DNA of 64,000 nt from Tannerella sp. oral taxon 808. Lineage in GTDB: Bacteria > Bacteroidota > Bacteroidia > Bacteroidales > Tannerellaceae. The stretch is from contig MIQB01000001.1 of NCBI GenBank assembly GCA_002890585.1, forward strand, positions 20,201-84,200. The letters run 5' to 3'. Below, piece after piece: positions 44,919-53,426 of the stretch. Positions within the stretch are counted from its first letter, which is position 1. The number at the start of each line of letters is the position of its first letter. The notes under the pieces were generated by a model. The model saw only the letters and a list, made by a program, of their open reading frames with translations, was not told where the DNA came from and made no database searches. A program made the position numbers and the translations under genes.

Positions 44919-44947
44919 TTGATAATTCCATCCTCTATCTACTTTTG
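44919..44947 (+). promoter_or_regulatory. Bacteroidetes-type promoter of the prenyl synthase gene
   Basis: TTG (44919-44921), spacer, TACTTTTG (44940-44947). It lies 26 bp before the start at 44974. Confidence 0.65.
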
Positions 44948-44973
44948 CCCGACATAAGAAAACACGTAGGAAC

Positions 44974-45948
44974 ATGATTAATAAACGGGATATAGAGCGG
45001 CCTATAGATGAGGCTCTGGCACAGTTTCGGGATGAATATGCGGAGGCGCTGCACAGTGATGTGCGCACCATTCGCGCGGCCATCGAGGCGGTATATCACT
45101 CCGGTGGCAAGCATATCAGGCCGCTGCTCCTTCTGCTCACGGCGGAGGCCTGCGGCGGGGTGCAAGCCGATTCGGTGCACGCGGCTGTCTTCCTCGAGCT
45201 GCTGCACATTGCTTCTCTTATACACGACGATGTGGTGGACGACACCCGGCAACGCCGCGGACAGCCCTCAATGAACGCTGTGTTTGACAACCGCATCGCC
45301 GTCTTGGTGGGCGACTTTGTGCTCTCCGAGGCGCTCATCCGTGCCACACGGACGGGCAGCGCCCTCATCGTCTCCCTCATCGCCTCGCTTAGCCGACAGA
45401 TGGCTGAGGGCGAGATCAAGCAGTTGGAGAATGCCCGGGAACAGCTCCTCACGGAGGAGGATTACTTCATGGCTGTGGAGAAGAAGACGGCGATGCTGCT
45501 GGCGGTCTGTGCCGAGATCGGTGCGGTGACGGCCGGTGCCGATGCCGATGTGCAGGCGCATTGTCGGGAGTTTGGCCGGCTGTTGGGCTGTAGCTTCCAG
45601 CTTCGCGACGATCTGTTCGACTATTTCGATCTGCCCACCACGGGCAAGCCGGGCGGCAACGACATCCGCGAGGGCAAGGTGACACTGCCGCTGCTCTACG
45701 CCCTCGCCTCGACTGACGAGGCCACGAAGGCGCCCTTCCTCAGCATGATCCGCAGGCAGGACTTCACGCCAGAGAACGTGGCGGCGCTGATCCGTTTCGC
45801 CAAGGAGCACGGCGGCATAGCGTATGCCGAGAGGCGTATGGCGGAGTATCGCGACCGGGCGAAGGAGGCGATCCGCAGGCTGCCAGACAGTCCGGCGCGG
45901 GAGAGCTTGCTGGCGCTGGCGGACTATATCGTGGGGCGCAACGTGTAA
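44974..45948 (+). CDS. Polyprenyl diphosphate synthase
   Basis: The 324-residue all-helical trans-prenyltransferase has both Asp-rich motifs: LIHDDVVDDTRQRRG (about residues 82-96) and FQLRDDLFDYF (about 208-218). It builds long-chain prenyl diphosphate for menaquinone or similar (IspB/octaprenyl type). The chain length cannot be told with certainty from the residues near the first motif. Followed by half of a terminator hairpin at 45956. Confidence 0.92.
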   Translation: MINKRDIERPIDEALAQFRDEYAEALHSDVRTIRAAIEAVYHSGGKHIRPLLLLLTAEACGGVQADSVHAAVFLELLHIASLIHDDVVDDTRQRRGQPSMNAVFDNRIAVLVGDFVLSEALIRATRTGSALIVSLIASLSRQMAEGEIKQLENAREQLLTEEDYFMAVEKKTAMLLAVCAEIGAVTAGADADVQAHCREFGRLLGCSFQLRDDLFDYFDLPTTGKPGGNDIREGKVTLPLLYALASTDEATKAPFLSMIRRQDFTPENVAALIRFAKEHGGIAYAERRMAEYRDRAKEAIRRLPDSPARESLLALADYIVGRNV

Positions 45949-45955
45949 GGAATAA

Positions 45956-45986
45956 CTCAAAAGCAAAAAGTCCTGCCGGCGGCGGG
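45956..45986 (+). repeat. 31-bp direct repeat, left copy
   Basis: Starts CTCAAAAGCAAAAAGTCC and continues CTGCCGGCGGCGGG. Identical to 46576-46606. It is the left arm of the terminator hairpin present in full at 46586, but here the right arm is missing. The two copies bracket the toxin-antitoxin genes. Confidence 0.9.
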
Positions 45987-45992
45987 TGGGGG

Positions 45993-46020
45993 GGCGGTTC
46001 GTTAACCGCCTGTTATTTTT
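45993..46020 (+). terminator. Hairpin terminator before the toxin-antitoxin pair
   Basis: GGCGGTT-CGTT-AACCGCC followed by TGTTATTTTT. It lies 45 bp past the prenyl synthase gene and 26 bp before the antitoxin start, so the antitoxin promoter must be close by or within it. Confidence 0.7.
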
Positions 46021-46045
46021 GAGCTCCTTAAAAACTTATCCGATT

Positions 46046-46309
46046 ATGAAAGCGACTGTTACAACCCAACTGACGGAGGAGATTTTCCGTCACCTGACCG
46101 TCATTGTAACTGATGAAGGACAGTATCGTAAAGCGGCCGAGGCGCTACGCGTCATTGCAGAAGAGATACAGGCCAAACGTCTGATCCACTCCGATACAAC
46201 TGAACGCATCGAGGCTTCGCCTGCCATGATGGAAATCATCCGTCGCGGCGATGAAGAAATCGCTCGCGGACAAACACCGCCCATCAAGCTCGAAGACCTA
46301 TGGAAATAG
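46046..46309 (+). CDS. Antitoxin of a YoeB-type toxin-antitoxin pair
   Basis: From ATG 46046 the protein is 87 residues (MKATVTTQLTEEIFRHLTVIVTDEGQ...). It ends in IARGQTPPIKLEDLWK, the style of a C-terminal toxin-binding tail. It should neutralise the toxin and repress its own promoter. The toxin start overlaps by 10 bp. It does not look like a standard Phd/YefM protein, so the family is uncertain; the call rests on position. Confidence 0.75.
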   Translation: MKATVTTQLTEEIFRHLTVIVTDEGQYRKAAEALRVIAEEIQAKRLIHSDTTERIEASPAMMEIIRRGDEEIARGQTPPIKLEDLWK

Positions 46310-46566
46310 TCTTGCTCGAACAGGCGCGCCGCGATCGCGACTATTGGAAGCGGACTGGGAACGAGCGCATCATGCGCCGTATTTCTTCCTTGCTCGAAGA
46401 CATCATTCTCCACCCGTTTACGGGAATTGGTAAACCTGAACCACTCCGAGGCAACTTGCGTGGTAAATGGTCGCGCCGCATCACAAGAGAGCATCGCTTG
46501 ATCTATACTGTCAGCGAGAATTGTGTTTACGTCTATGTCTTTTCTCTGCGGTTCCATTATTCCTAA
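46300..46566 (+). CDS. YoeB/Txe family mRNA-cleaving toxin
   Basis: The 88-residue protein resembles YoeB: DYWKRTGNERIMRRISSLLEDI and HPFTGIGKPEPLRGNLRGKWSRRITREHRLIYTV, ending in FSLRFHYS. Catalytic Glu, Arg and C-terminal His positions are kept (PEPLRG, SRRI, RFHY). YoeB cuts mRNA in the ribosomal A site. It overlaps the antitoxin gene and is bounded by 31-bp direct repeats. Confidence 0.92.
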   Translation: MEIVLLEQARRDRDYWKRTGNERIMRRISSLLEDIILHPFTGIGKPEPLRGNLRGKWSRRITREHRLIYTVSENCVYVYVFSLRFHYS

Positions 46567-46575
46567 CAACTACTC

Positions 46576-46606
46576 CTCAAAAGCAAAAAGTCCTGCCGGC
46601 GGCGGG
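46576..46606 (+). repeat. 31-bp direct repeat, right copy
   Basis: Exact copy of 45956-45986; here it is the left side of a complete terminator (46586-46640). Confidence 0.9.
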
Positions 46607-46640
46607 GGAACCAATTCCCTTCCATCGGCAGGACTCTTTT
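46586..46640 (+). terminator. Hairpin terminator after the toxin gene
   Basis: AAAAGTCCTGCCG pairs with CGGCAGGACTCTTTT. The arm family recurs at 22492 and, half only, at 45961. Confidence 0.8.
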
Positions 46641-46665
46641 GTTTATCGACATAAGAAATGCACCT

Positions 46666-46925
46666 CGGCAATCGAGTTGCCAGCAGCACTTTTGATCCAG
46701 CGGCCTCGGCAATCGAGTTGCCAGTGGCACTTACGATCCAGCGGCCCCGGCAATCGAGTTGCCAGCGGCACTTACGATCCAGCGGCCTCGGCAATCGAGT
46801 TGCCAGCGGCACTTACGACCCAGCGGCCCCGGCAATCGAGTTGCCAGTGGCACTTACGACCCAGCGGCCTCGGCAATCGAGTTGCCAGCTCACTTTCGAT
46901 CCAGCGGACCGGCAACCAGAGTTGC
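46666..46925. repeat. Tandem array G: 7 units of 41 bp
   Basis: Units start at 46666 and then every 41 bp through 46871, with a last one 39 bp on at 46910. The strong dyad is GGCAA-TCGAG-TTGCC (centre 46674). A second dyad at the 20-bp position is not clear here, unlike in the other arrays. The array lies between the toxin terminator and the convergent minus-strand lipoprotein gene. Confidence 0.92.
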
Positions 46926-47007
46926 CGGCGAATAAAAAAACGGAGATCCCTTACGTCGAACTCACGTTAAATCGGTCTTTAGACGATGATCAATTCTTGC
47001 GGGGGCA

Positions 47008-48384
47008 TCATTCATCCTCATAGAGGGCCTTGCCATTGGCGCCGCGGCGGGTCTGCTCGTAGTGGGCGGGGGTGCCGCGGGTGATGCCGAAGAGGTCGGG
47101 GCCGGTGAGGAGGGTGAGGTCGTACGTCTTGCCACCGTCGCGGGTGGTGAGGCGGAAGGTACCGGTGGCGTCGGAGGGGGAGGTCTTTTCGACAATGTCC
47201 GGATTGGTGTCGCCACTCTCAAAGGTGGTGTGCGTACGCATGACGTAGCGGAATTCGTACTGTCCAGACTTGGCGTCGGCCTTCGTTTGGAAGACTTGGC
47301 CAAAATGCTGCTCGATCGTGCTGCCCTCGATCGATCCGACGATGCACTCCAACTTCCAATCGGGATAGATGAGCAGCTGATACTCTTTGCCGCCGGCATA
47401 GTGGTAGAGCACGCGATAGGACTCGGGCAGGAGGCAGAGGTGGATTTCGTGCTTGCTGCCGGACTTGTCGACGGCAAAGAGCGCGCTGCCCTCCTGCTGG
47501 AAGCCCGTGATGCCTTTCAGGTCGGGCAGGCGACCGCTGGAGATGAAGTTGCCCGGCGTGAGGGGGCCGAATCCCTCGATGCTGCGATAGGAGATGGCCT
47601 CCACGCCGCCATCGTCCATGAGTATGAAGAGGTAGGGCGTGCCCTCGATGAGGGCGAGGTGGAGCCCGACGCAACGGCCACTGATGCGCTCCACGGGGTG
47701 TGGGCCATCGTCGAGTGCCTGCACGGCTTGCTTAACGATGACGATCGGGCGCCCGTTTCGAATCTCGGCGCGGAGGTTGTCGCCCGGGCGGTCGACGGAG
47801 CGGGGCAGGCTGCTTGTGGGCAGGGGCTGGGTGATGTCGAGTACGGAGCCTTCGCCGGGGCCGACCATACCGGGCGTCATGAGCGATCCGTCGTCGGTGG
47901 AGAGCTGCGGACGGTAGGTGAGCTCGTGTTTGTTGTTGTCGACGATGATGATTTCGGCGTTCGTCATGCCGCCGCTGCTTTGGCATTTGATGAAGAAGGG
48001 GGTGCCCTCTTCGCTCTTGTAGAGGATCGGGCCGTGGGCGTCGACGTCAGGGTCGATGAGGCGTTCGACGGGGAGATCGTTGACGGCGACGGAGGCGTTC
48101 GGATCGCGGGGGATGACGAGGTAGACCTCATCGCCTGCGTGGTCGATGAAGGGCACATCGTCGGGCAGGGCGTAGCGCTTCTTCAGGTCGGCGTAGGCGG
48201 GGGTGGCACGGAAGTCGGCTTCGGTGGCGTAGTATCCGACGAAGGCCACGGCTACGATGTCGGTTTCTCCCCAAGGGAGTTCGGCGGCGTCCGTTGCTGC
48301 GGCACCTTGGGCGTTGCTGCGGTTGCAGCCGGTGGCGGTGAGGGCGAGTAGTCCGAGTAGGAGGGTAAGGAGGGAGGTTTTCAT
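47008..48384 (-). CDS. Lipoprotein of a paralogous Bacteroidales family (long form)
   Basis: The 458-residue product has a lipoprotein signal (LTATGC, Cys about 20). A region of about 190 residues unique to it follows, then a C-terminal half shared with the proteins at 48405-49346 and 59995-60876: GRCVGLH ... PYLFILMDDGGVEAISY ... SSGRLPDLKGITGF ... LLIYPDW. Family unknown to me. Its beta-rich composition and shared block suggest a conserved envelope domain. First of a long minus-strand run of exported proteins. Confidence 0.8.
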   Translation of the reverse strand: MKTSLLTLLLGLLALTATGCNRSNAQGAAATDAAELPWGETDIVAVAFVGYYATEADFRATPAYADLKKRYALPDDVPFIDHAGDEVYLVIPRDPNASVAVNDLPVERLIDPDVDAHGPILYKSEEGTPFFIKCQSSGGMTNAEIIIVDNNKHELTYRPQLSTDDGSLMTPGMVGPGEGSVLDITQPLPTSSLPRSVDRPGDNLRAEIRNGRPIVIVKQAVQALDDGPHPVERISGRCVGLHLALIEGTPYLFILMDDGGVEAISYRSIEGFGPLTPGNFISSGRLPDLKGITGFQQEGSALFAVDKSGSKHEIHLCLLPESYRVLYHYAGGKEYQLLIYPDWKLECIVGSIEGSTIEQHFGQVFQTKADAKSGQYEFRYVMRTHTTFESGDTNPDIVEKTSPSDATGTFRLTTRDGGKTYDLTLLTGPDLFGITRGTPAHYEQTRRGANGKALYEDE

Positions 48385-48404
48385 ATCTGTGATGTGTGAG
48401 GGGG

Positions 48405-49346
48405 TTAGTCGGTTACGAGATTGCGGACGGGGCTGTAGCGGACGGGATGGCCAGGCTCACCGCCGAAGAACTTCGGGTCGCCGCTGAGGATGGTCAGTTC
48501 GTAATCTGCCTCGTCGTTCTTGCGAGTGAGGCGGAAGGATCCGCTTTCGGTGGAGGGGACGGGTTTAGCCTTTTCATACGCTTCATCGTCGCCGACGGGC
48601 GGATAGTCGTAGCGGGTGAGCATGTTGTAACGATACTCGAAGATGCCGTTTTCGTAATCCGTTTTGATCGGGCGTAGGCGGCCGATGTAGGTGTAGGCTA
48701 ACTCACTTTCTACCCAACCGGTGGTGAACTCGAGGGTCCAGTCGGGATAGATGAGGAGCCGATACTCATCGTTCTCGTAGTAGTGATAGAGTGCTTGGCC
48801 GGGATAGACGCAGGGCTCGATCTCGTGTTTGCGGCCCTCACGGTCGATGGCGAAGATGGTGACGTAGGAGGCGAACTCATCGCCGATTGTTCCGCTGCAG
48901 AAGCCGACGATGTCCTTCAGCCCCGGTAGGCGTCCGGAAGAGGTATAGCTCAAGCAGGAATGGTAGGCATGGGGTGCGGTGCCGAGGCTTTGGTAGGAGA
49001 AGATCTCCACACCGCCGTCGTCCATGAGCATGCAGAGGAAGGGACAGGTGTCTTGGCCGATGTCGCCGACGAAGAGCCCGACGCAGCGACCCGTGAGGCC
49101 TTCGACGAAGTGGGAGGGCGTGGGCCAATCGAGGTTCTTTTTAGCGGTGAGGCGCACGCGTCCGTCTACGATTTCGGCGCGGATGGGGTCTTCCTGTCGG
49201 TCGACGGCTTGGGCGATTTGCTGCGTGGTGTCGGCTGAGGCGCCGGCCGTTTCCTGCGCGTTGGCCGACTTCCGCGCGCAGGCGGGGGCGACTGTGAGTA
49301 GCCCGAGGAATAGGGCGAGGGTGAGGGGAAAGGTTTTTGTTTTCAT
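48405..49346 (-). CDS. Lipoprotein of the same paralogous family (short form 1)
   Basis: From ATG 49346 (MKTKTFPLTLALFLGL) the protein is 313 residues with lipobox VAPAC. It shares GRCVGLFVGDIGQD, PFLCMLMDDGGVEIFSY, SSGRLPGLKDIVGF and RLLIYPDWTLEF with its paralogues. Its signal peptide and 5' leader are nearly identical to those of the gene at 50596-51771, although the mature proteins differ, which points to exchange of 5' ends. Confidence 0.8.
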   Translation of the reverse strand: MKTKTFPLTLALFLGLLTVAPACARKSANAQETAGASADTTQQIAQAVDRQEDPIRAEIVDGRVRLTAKKNLDWPTPSHFVEGLTGRCVGLFVGDIGQDTCPFLCMLMDDGGVEIFSYQSLGTAPHAYHSCLSYTSSGRLPGLKDIVGFCSGTIGDEFASYVTIFAIDREGRKHEIEPCVYPGQALYHYYENDEYRLLIYPDWTLEFTTGWVESELAYTYIGRLRPIKTDYENGIFEYRYNMLTRYDYPPVGDDEAYEKAKPVPSTESGSFRLTRKNDEADYELTILSGDPKFFGGEPGHPVRYSPVRNLVTD

Positions 49347-49403
49347 ATCTGTGAGAATTATCAATGGTCAATGATTAATGATTACCCGGTGCATGCGGCC
49401 GAG

Positions 49404-50552
49404 TTAGCAGTCTACGCCGTCGGAGCCGCAGAGGAAGCGGGCCTCTATCCAGCCGGTGATGCCTAAGTGATTGGTGCGGATTTTGATCCAGCCTTTACGG
49501 ATTTCGAGGACTTTCCACCAGGTATCGGTGATATTGTCCATGGCTTCGTTGAAGGTGGCGACGTGGCGTGCGGCGCGGGTGGGCTCGTCGTAGATGTAGT
49601 TGATGTAGACTGGGCCGGCAGGGAGGACGTAGAGGGTAGTGCTGCGTACCCAGGCGCTACCCTCGGATGAGCCCGGCCCCATCATCAGGGGGTCGTTGCC
49701 GTAGTCGATGTACGCCCAGCCGTTTTCTACGCGTTTGACCCGCAAGGCGTAATCGAGATCGTAGGTGCCGAGATGGCGGATGACTTTGCCGCCGGGGGCG
49801 TCATAGAGGTCGACGGGGTCGCCGCTGGTCTCTTCCTCCGGTTTGAAGTGTGCGATGAAGTCGCAGGTGGTGGGTTGGTTGGCCGCGGGCTGTCGATAGC
49901 GCTCGGCGGCGCCGACGGTGGTGAAGGTGCCGTGGCCATCCCAGCGGAGGGTGAGGGGTGAGGGGCCGCCGTCCCACCAGCTTTTCATGTGGATGTCTTT
50001 GCCTTGGCGGGGGAGTTGGACGATAAGCTCGCGGAGGAGCTCGTGGAAATCCTGGAAGGGCGGCTGGGCGAGGGGCGTCATGAGTCCGGTGGCGGGGTTG
50101 TAGTCGTAGAAGAGGAGGAAGATGGTGCCGATGTTGCTGTAGTGGTTGACGGCGACGAGGCGGTGGTCGGCGTCGGTGCGCCAGTAGCAGACTTCGAGGA
50201 CTTGGTCGTGATTTATGATGCCTTCGATGGTGTGGACGGCGTGGAGGTAGCCGTTGGGGCGGTCGATGAGGCAGGTGAACTGCTCGTCTTGGGGGAGTTT
50301 GAACTGGCGGCCGTCAATCCGGGCGAGGGTGGCGCTGAAGAGCGCATATTCCTGTTGGTCGGCGCTGACGAAGGCGCGGGCGAAGTCGACGATGCCGGGC
50401 TGCTTGCCGGCGGCGGTTTGCACGCGTAAGGGGCGGAGGAAGTAGGCGGGAGTGTCGTCGTCTTGCGCGTGGGCGGCGGTGGTGAGGGTGAGCCCGAGGA
50501 GGAGGGCGAACGCGAGGCGAAGCGTATTCGCCCAAGAGAGATTTGTTTTCAT
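49404..50552 (-). CDS. Secreted SH3-like domain protein (pair member 1)
   Basis: The 382-residue product has a signal peptide (to about AHAQ at 30). A central region shared with the next protein follows: LEVCYWRTD, FYDYNPATGLMTPL, GPSPLTLRWDGHG. The last about 65 residues end in a bacterial SH3-like fold (WWKVLEIRKGWIKIRTNHLGITGWIEARFL). SH3b modules often bind cell-wall peptides. Tandem duplicate of 50596-51771. Function unknown. Confidence 0.8.
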   Translation of the reverse strand: MKTNLSWANTLRLAFALLLGLTLTTAAHAQDDDTPAYFLRPLRVQTAAGKQPGIVDFARAFVSADQQEYALFSATLARIDGRQFKLPQDEQFTCLIDRPNGYLHAVHTIEGIINHDQVLEVCYWRTDADHRLVAVNHYSNIGTIFLLFYDYNPATGLMTPLAQPPFQDFHELLRELIVQLPRQGKDIHMKSWWDGGPSPLTLRWDGHGTFTTVGAAERYRQPAANQPTTCDFIAHFKPEEETSGDPVDLYDAPGGKVIRHLGTYDLDYALRVKRVENGWAYIDYGNDPLMMGPGSSEGSAWVRSTTLYVLPAGPVYINYIYDEPTRAARHVATFNEAMDNITDTWWKVLEIRKGWIKIRTNHLGITGWIEARFLCGSDGVDC

Positions 50553-50595
50553 ATCTGTTTCAATTAGAGGGGTAGTGAGAAGCTGTTAGGGAGGA

Positions 50596-51771
50596 TTATT
50601 GAACGAAGTCGGAAGTGGCAAAGCGTGATTCGATCCATCCGGTGACGTTTGTATGGGGGTGGCGCACTTTCAGCCATCCTTCGCGGACTTCCAAGAGCTG
50701 CCAAGGGAATGGACGGATTCGGGAGGTATCAACGTATTCGTTTTTGATGGTTTGGATGGGGCGCGAGGTGCGGGTGGGCTCGGCGAAGAGGGGCATGGCG
50801 ACGGTTTCGTGTTTAGAGTGTAATAAGACGTAGAGCGAGGAACAGTCTACCCAGGCGTGATCATATGATGGTTCGAGACTGGGATCCTCGGACATTGCCG
50901 CGTAATTGATGTACGCCCTCCCCGTCTGCACCTTTTCCACGGTGATGTCGTAACGCGTGTTTTTGGGTCTGATTTGACGGATCGCGGAGCCGCCTGGCCC
51001 GTTATAGAGCGGAATGGGTTCGTCGGATTTTCCGATGCTCTTGAAAAAGTCCGGGTATATGTCGGATTTCCCGAAGCGGGTCTTGAAAGTGGCCGGGAAT
51101 TGGCAGTTTTTACAAGTTCCGGCCGCGGGCTGCCGATAGCGCTCGGCGGCGTCGATCAGGGTGAATCCGCCCAGTCCGTCCCAGCGGAGGGTGAGGGGTG
51201 AGGGGCCGCCTTCGTCCGACCAGCCTTCCATATGGATGTCTTTTCCCTTGCGGGGGAGTTGGACGATGAACTCTCGGATGTCGTCGTGGAAGTCTTTGAA
51301 GGGGGGCTCGGGGAGTGGCGTCATGCGTCCGGTGGCGGGGTTGTAGTCGTAGAAGATGAGGTTGATGTTGCCCATGTAGTTGTTGCCATTGACGGCTATT
51401 AAGCAACGGCCGCTGTTGGTGCGCCAATAGCACATTTCTATCGCCGGGTAGTCGGTTTGATTGCAGCGATTATCATGGAAGCTGTATTTCAGATAGCCGT
51501 TGGGGGCATCGAGGATGTACTGTAGTTCGCATTTCCCCAGCTGCGGATCGCGGCCGTCGAGCTTGGATAGGATGGCGTTGTTGAGTGGATCGGGGTGTTG
51601 CGTCAGGAAGGTGCGGGCGAAGTCGGCGATGGTGGGTCGTTTGCCGGGCGGGGTGGCGACGCGTAAGACGTGGGTGCCCCATGACTGAGCGTCGTCTTGC
51701 GCGTGGGCGGCGGTGGTGAGGGTGAGCCCGAGGAGGAGGGCGAGGATGAGGGGAAAGGTTTTTGTTTTCAT
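50596..51771 (-). CDS. Secreted SH3-like domain protein (pair member 2)
   Basis: From ATG 51771 (MKTKTFPLILALLLGL) the protein is 391 residues. It is paralogous to 49404-50552 in the same order: signal peptide, CYWRTNSG, FYDYNPATGRMTPL, GPSPLTLRWDGLG, then WQLLEVREGWLKVRHPHTNVTGWIESRF. An extra cysteine pair is present (TCKNCQF). Upstream lies TCAATGGTCAATGA repeat sequence and then a REP-like element. Confidence 0.8.
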   Translation of the reverse strand: MKTKTFPLILALLLGLTLTTAAHAQDDAQSWGTHVLRVATPPGKRPTIADFARTFLTQHPDPLNNAILSKLDGRDPQLGKCELQYILDAPNGYLKYSFHDNRCNQTDYPAIEMCYWRTNSGRCLIAVNGNNYMGNINLIFYDYNPATGRMTPLPEPPFKDFHDDIREFIVQLPRKGKDIHMEGWSDEGGPSPLTLRWDGLGGFTLIDAAERYRQPAAGTCKNCQFPATFKTRFGKSDIYPDFFKSIGKSDEPIPLYNGPGGSAIRQIRPKNTRYDITVEKVQTGRAYINYAAMSEDPSLEPSYDHAWVDCSSLYVLLHSKHETVAMPLFAEPTRTSRPIQTIKNEYVDTSRIRPFPWQLLEVREGWLKVRHPHTNVTGWIESRFATSDFVQ

Positions 51772-51957
51772 ATCTGTGAGAATGATCAATGGTCAATGAG
51801 TAATGATTGCCTGGTGCGTGTGGGGGCGGGGTGATCATTTGCCTCTTGCGAGGGGGCGGGAAGAGGAATCGGGAGAGGGAAAAATGCCGGGTGCACGCCG
51901 CGGGGGTCGGCGCACGCCCGGCAGAATCGTCACGAATGGTCAATGGTTAATGATTAA

Positions 51958-52091
51958 CCGGTGCCCCGTTCGGGGTTTCGCCCAGAGTTTCGCCCTGTTC
52001 GGGGTTTTCGCCTCGCTCAGGGTTTCGCCCGGGTTTCGCCCTGCCCAGGGTTTCGCCCTGGGCTATCGTCCGGCGGCCCTACAGGCCGCGG
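51958..52091. repeat. REP-like element with GGGTTTCGCCC repeats
   Basis: Several GGGTTTCGCCC-type copies lead into CCCAGGG-tttcg-CCCTGGG and CGGCGGCCCTACAGGCCGC (52043-52090), the same end as the elements at 22564 and 41053. It lies directly downstream of the second DUF6261-like gene. Confidence 0.75.
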
Positions 52092-52096
52092 GGGGA

Positions 52097-53059
52097 TTAT
52101 TGTCCGTCGGGTTTCTTGGGCGGTTCGGAGGGGATCTGGATGTCGTCGCCGCCACCACCACCGCCCGGATTGGGTTTGGGTTGCTCGGCGTCGTCGGGTT
52201 TTTTGGGCGGTTCGGAGGGGATCTGGATGTCGTCGCCGCCACCCTCGGGCTTCTTCGGATCCTTCGGATCCTTCGGTTGCTTGGGATCCTTGGGGTCTTT
52301 GGGTTTCTTCTCGTTACGCTTCTTGGCGTTGGTCTGGCGAAGCGCTATTTGCTCTTCCTGCCGCTTGATCAGCGCGTTCACGTTCTTCACAAAGGCTTGG
52401 AAGGGGGCGTCGCCATTGACGCGGATCAGGGCGTTGATCATGTCGACGAGGTTGCGGTAGGCTGCATCGGCTGCGGCGCGCTTTTCCTTAACGATGCCCA
52501 AGAGGCGTTCGCCCTCTTCGTCCGAACGGGCCGAGACGGAGGCTCTGTAGTCCAGCTCCTTCTGCTCCAGATCGTCTAAGAAGGGTTTGAGCCCGGCCTT
52601 GGTGAGCTTGGCGTCGCCCATGCCCTTGAGATCGGCGATGAGATTGTCCAGCATGCCGGTCTCTTTGGTTTGGTTCATGTGCTGCATGTCGCCATAGGTG
52701 TTGAAGTACACTAAGGCCTCTTCGGCGATCGCTGCGATCTCTTCGTTGGGGTGCTTGAAGGCGCCTCTGACGAAGCCGAACATGGCGCTCCATGCCTTGT
52801 CGCGCAGCGTGTCGTTCTTAGCTGCGGTGGCTACTGTGGGCAGCTTGTCGGCGTCTTTGAAGGCGGCGTCGAAATCGGTTAGGGCGGCGTTAAATTCGTC
52901 GACTGCCGTTTTCAACTTGGGGGAAAATCCGGGTGCGCTGGTCTCAAGCGGCAGCTTGACGAGCACGTCTTTTAAGAGACTCAAGTAACCGTAATCTTCT
53001 GCGGTAACGAGTCTTCCGACACTCAGGGTGTCGATGTAGATACTTCTTTTTGTGTCCAT
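52097..53059 (-). CDS. DUF6261-like protein with repetitive tail (copy 2)
   Basis: The 320-residue paralogue of 90-1052 has the same length and layout: helical body to about residue 245, then a KDPKDPKQPKDPKD spacer and two units of the type GGGDDIQIPSEPPKKPD. No signal peptide. The bodies are clearly homologous (for example VKLPLETSAPGFSPKL against VKLPLEVSAPGFSPRL). Tandem array J begins 67 bp upstream of its start, mirroring array A at copy 1. Confidence 0.78.
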   Translation of the reverse strand: MDTKRSIYIDTLSVGRLVTAEDYGYLSLLKDVLVKLPLETSAPGFSPKLKTAVDEFNAALTDFDAAFKDADKLPTVATAAKNDTLRDKAWSAMFGFVRGAFKHPNEEIAAIAEEALVYFNTYGDMQHMNQTKETGMLDNLIADLKGMGDAKLTKAGLKPFLDDLEQKELDYRASVSARSDEEGERLLGIVKEKRAAADAAYRNLVDMINALIRVNGDAPFQAFVKNVNALIKRQEEQIALRQTNAKKRNEKKPKDPKDPKQPKDPKDPKKPEGGGDDIQIPSEPPKKPDDAEQPKPNPGGGGGGDDIQIPSEPPKKPDGQ

Positions 53060-53126
53060 ATGTCTGTTTATTAAATGGGTTTCTATGTCTGAACCATGGA
53101 GGGGGGGCTCCGCAGGTGCTTTATCG

Positions 53127-53350
53127 CTTAGGAAGACTTCCTAAGTGCTGGAATCATTGATTCCGCGGGTTAGGAAGGCTTCCGAGGTGCTGGAATCACT
53201 GATTTTCGGCTTAGGAAGGCTTCCGAGGTGCTGGAATCATTGATTTTCGGCTTAGGAAGACTTCCTAAGTGCTGGAATCATTGATTCCGCGGCTTAGGAA
53301 GGCTTCCGAGGTGCTGGAATCATTGATTTTCGGCTTAGGAAGGCTTCTGA
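53127..53350. repeat. Tandem array J: 6 units of 41-42 bp
   Basis: TTAGG markers at 53128, 53170, 53211, 53252, 53294 and 53335. Dyads CTTAGGAAG-A-CTTCCTAAG (centre 53136) and GGAATCA-T-TGATTCC (centre 53157) recur every 21 bp. The second dyad shares its core CTGGAATCA-(C/T)-TGATT with array A; the first dyad replaces the CTTTGT/ACAAAG dyad of array A. Confidence 0.94.
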
Positions 53351-53426
53351 GCTATTCCCTCTGCGTTTGATTGAGGGCAAATGTAGCCTCCCCGTTCCGT
53401 TGCCTCCCCCGCCCCGGGCGTGGGGG

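Noticed and set aside
47062..48351. Long plus-strand frame of 429 codons
   Set aside because: Antisense shadow of the lipoprotein gene 47008-48384, which has a signal peptide and paralogues.
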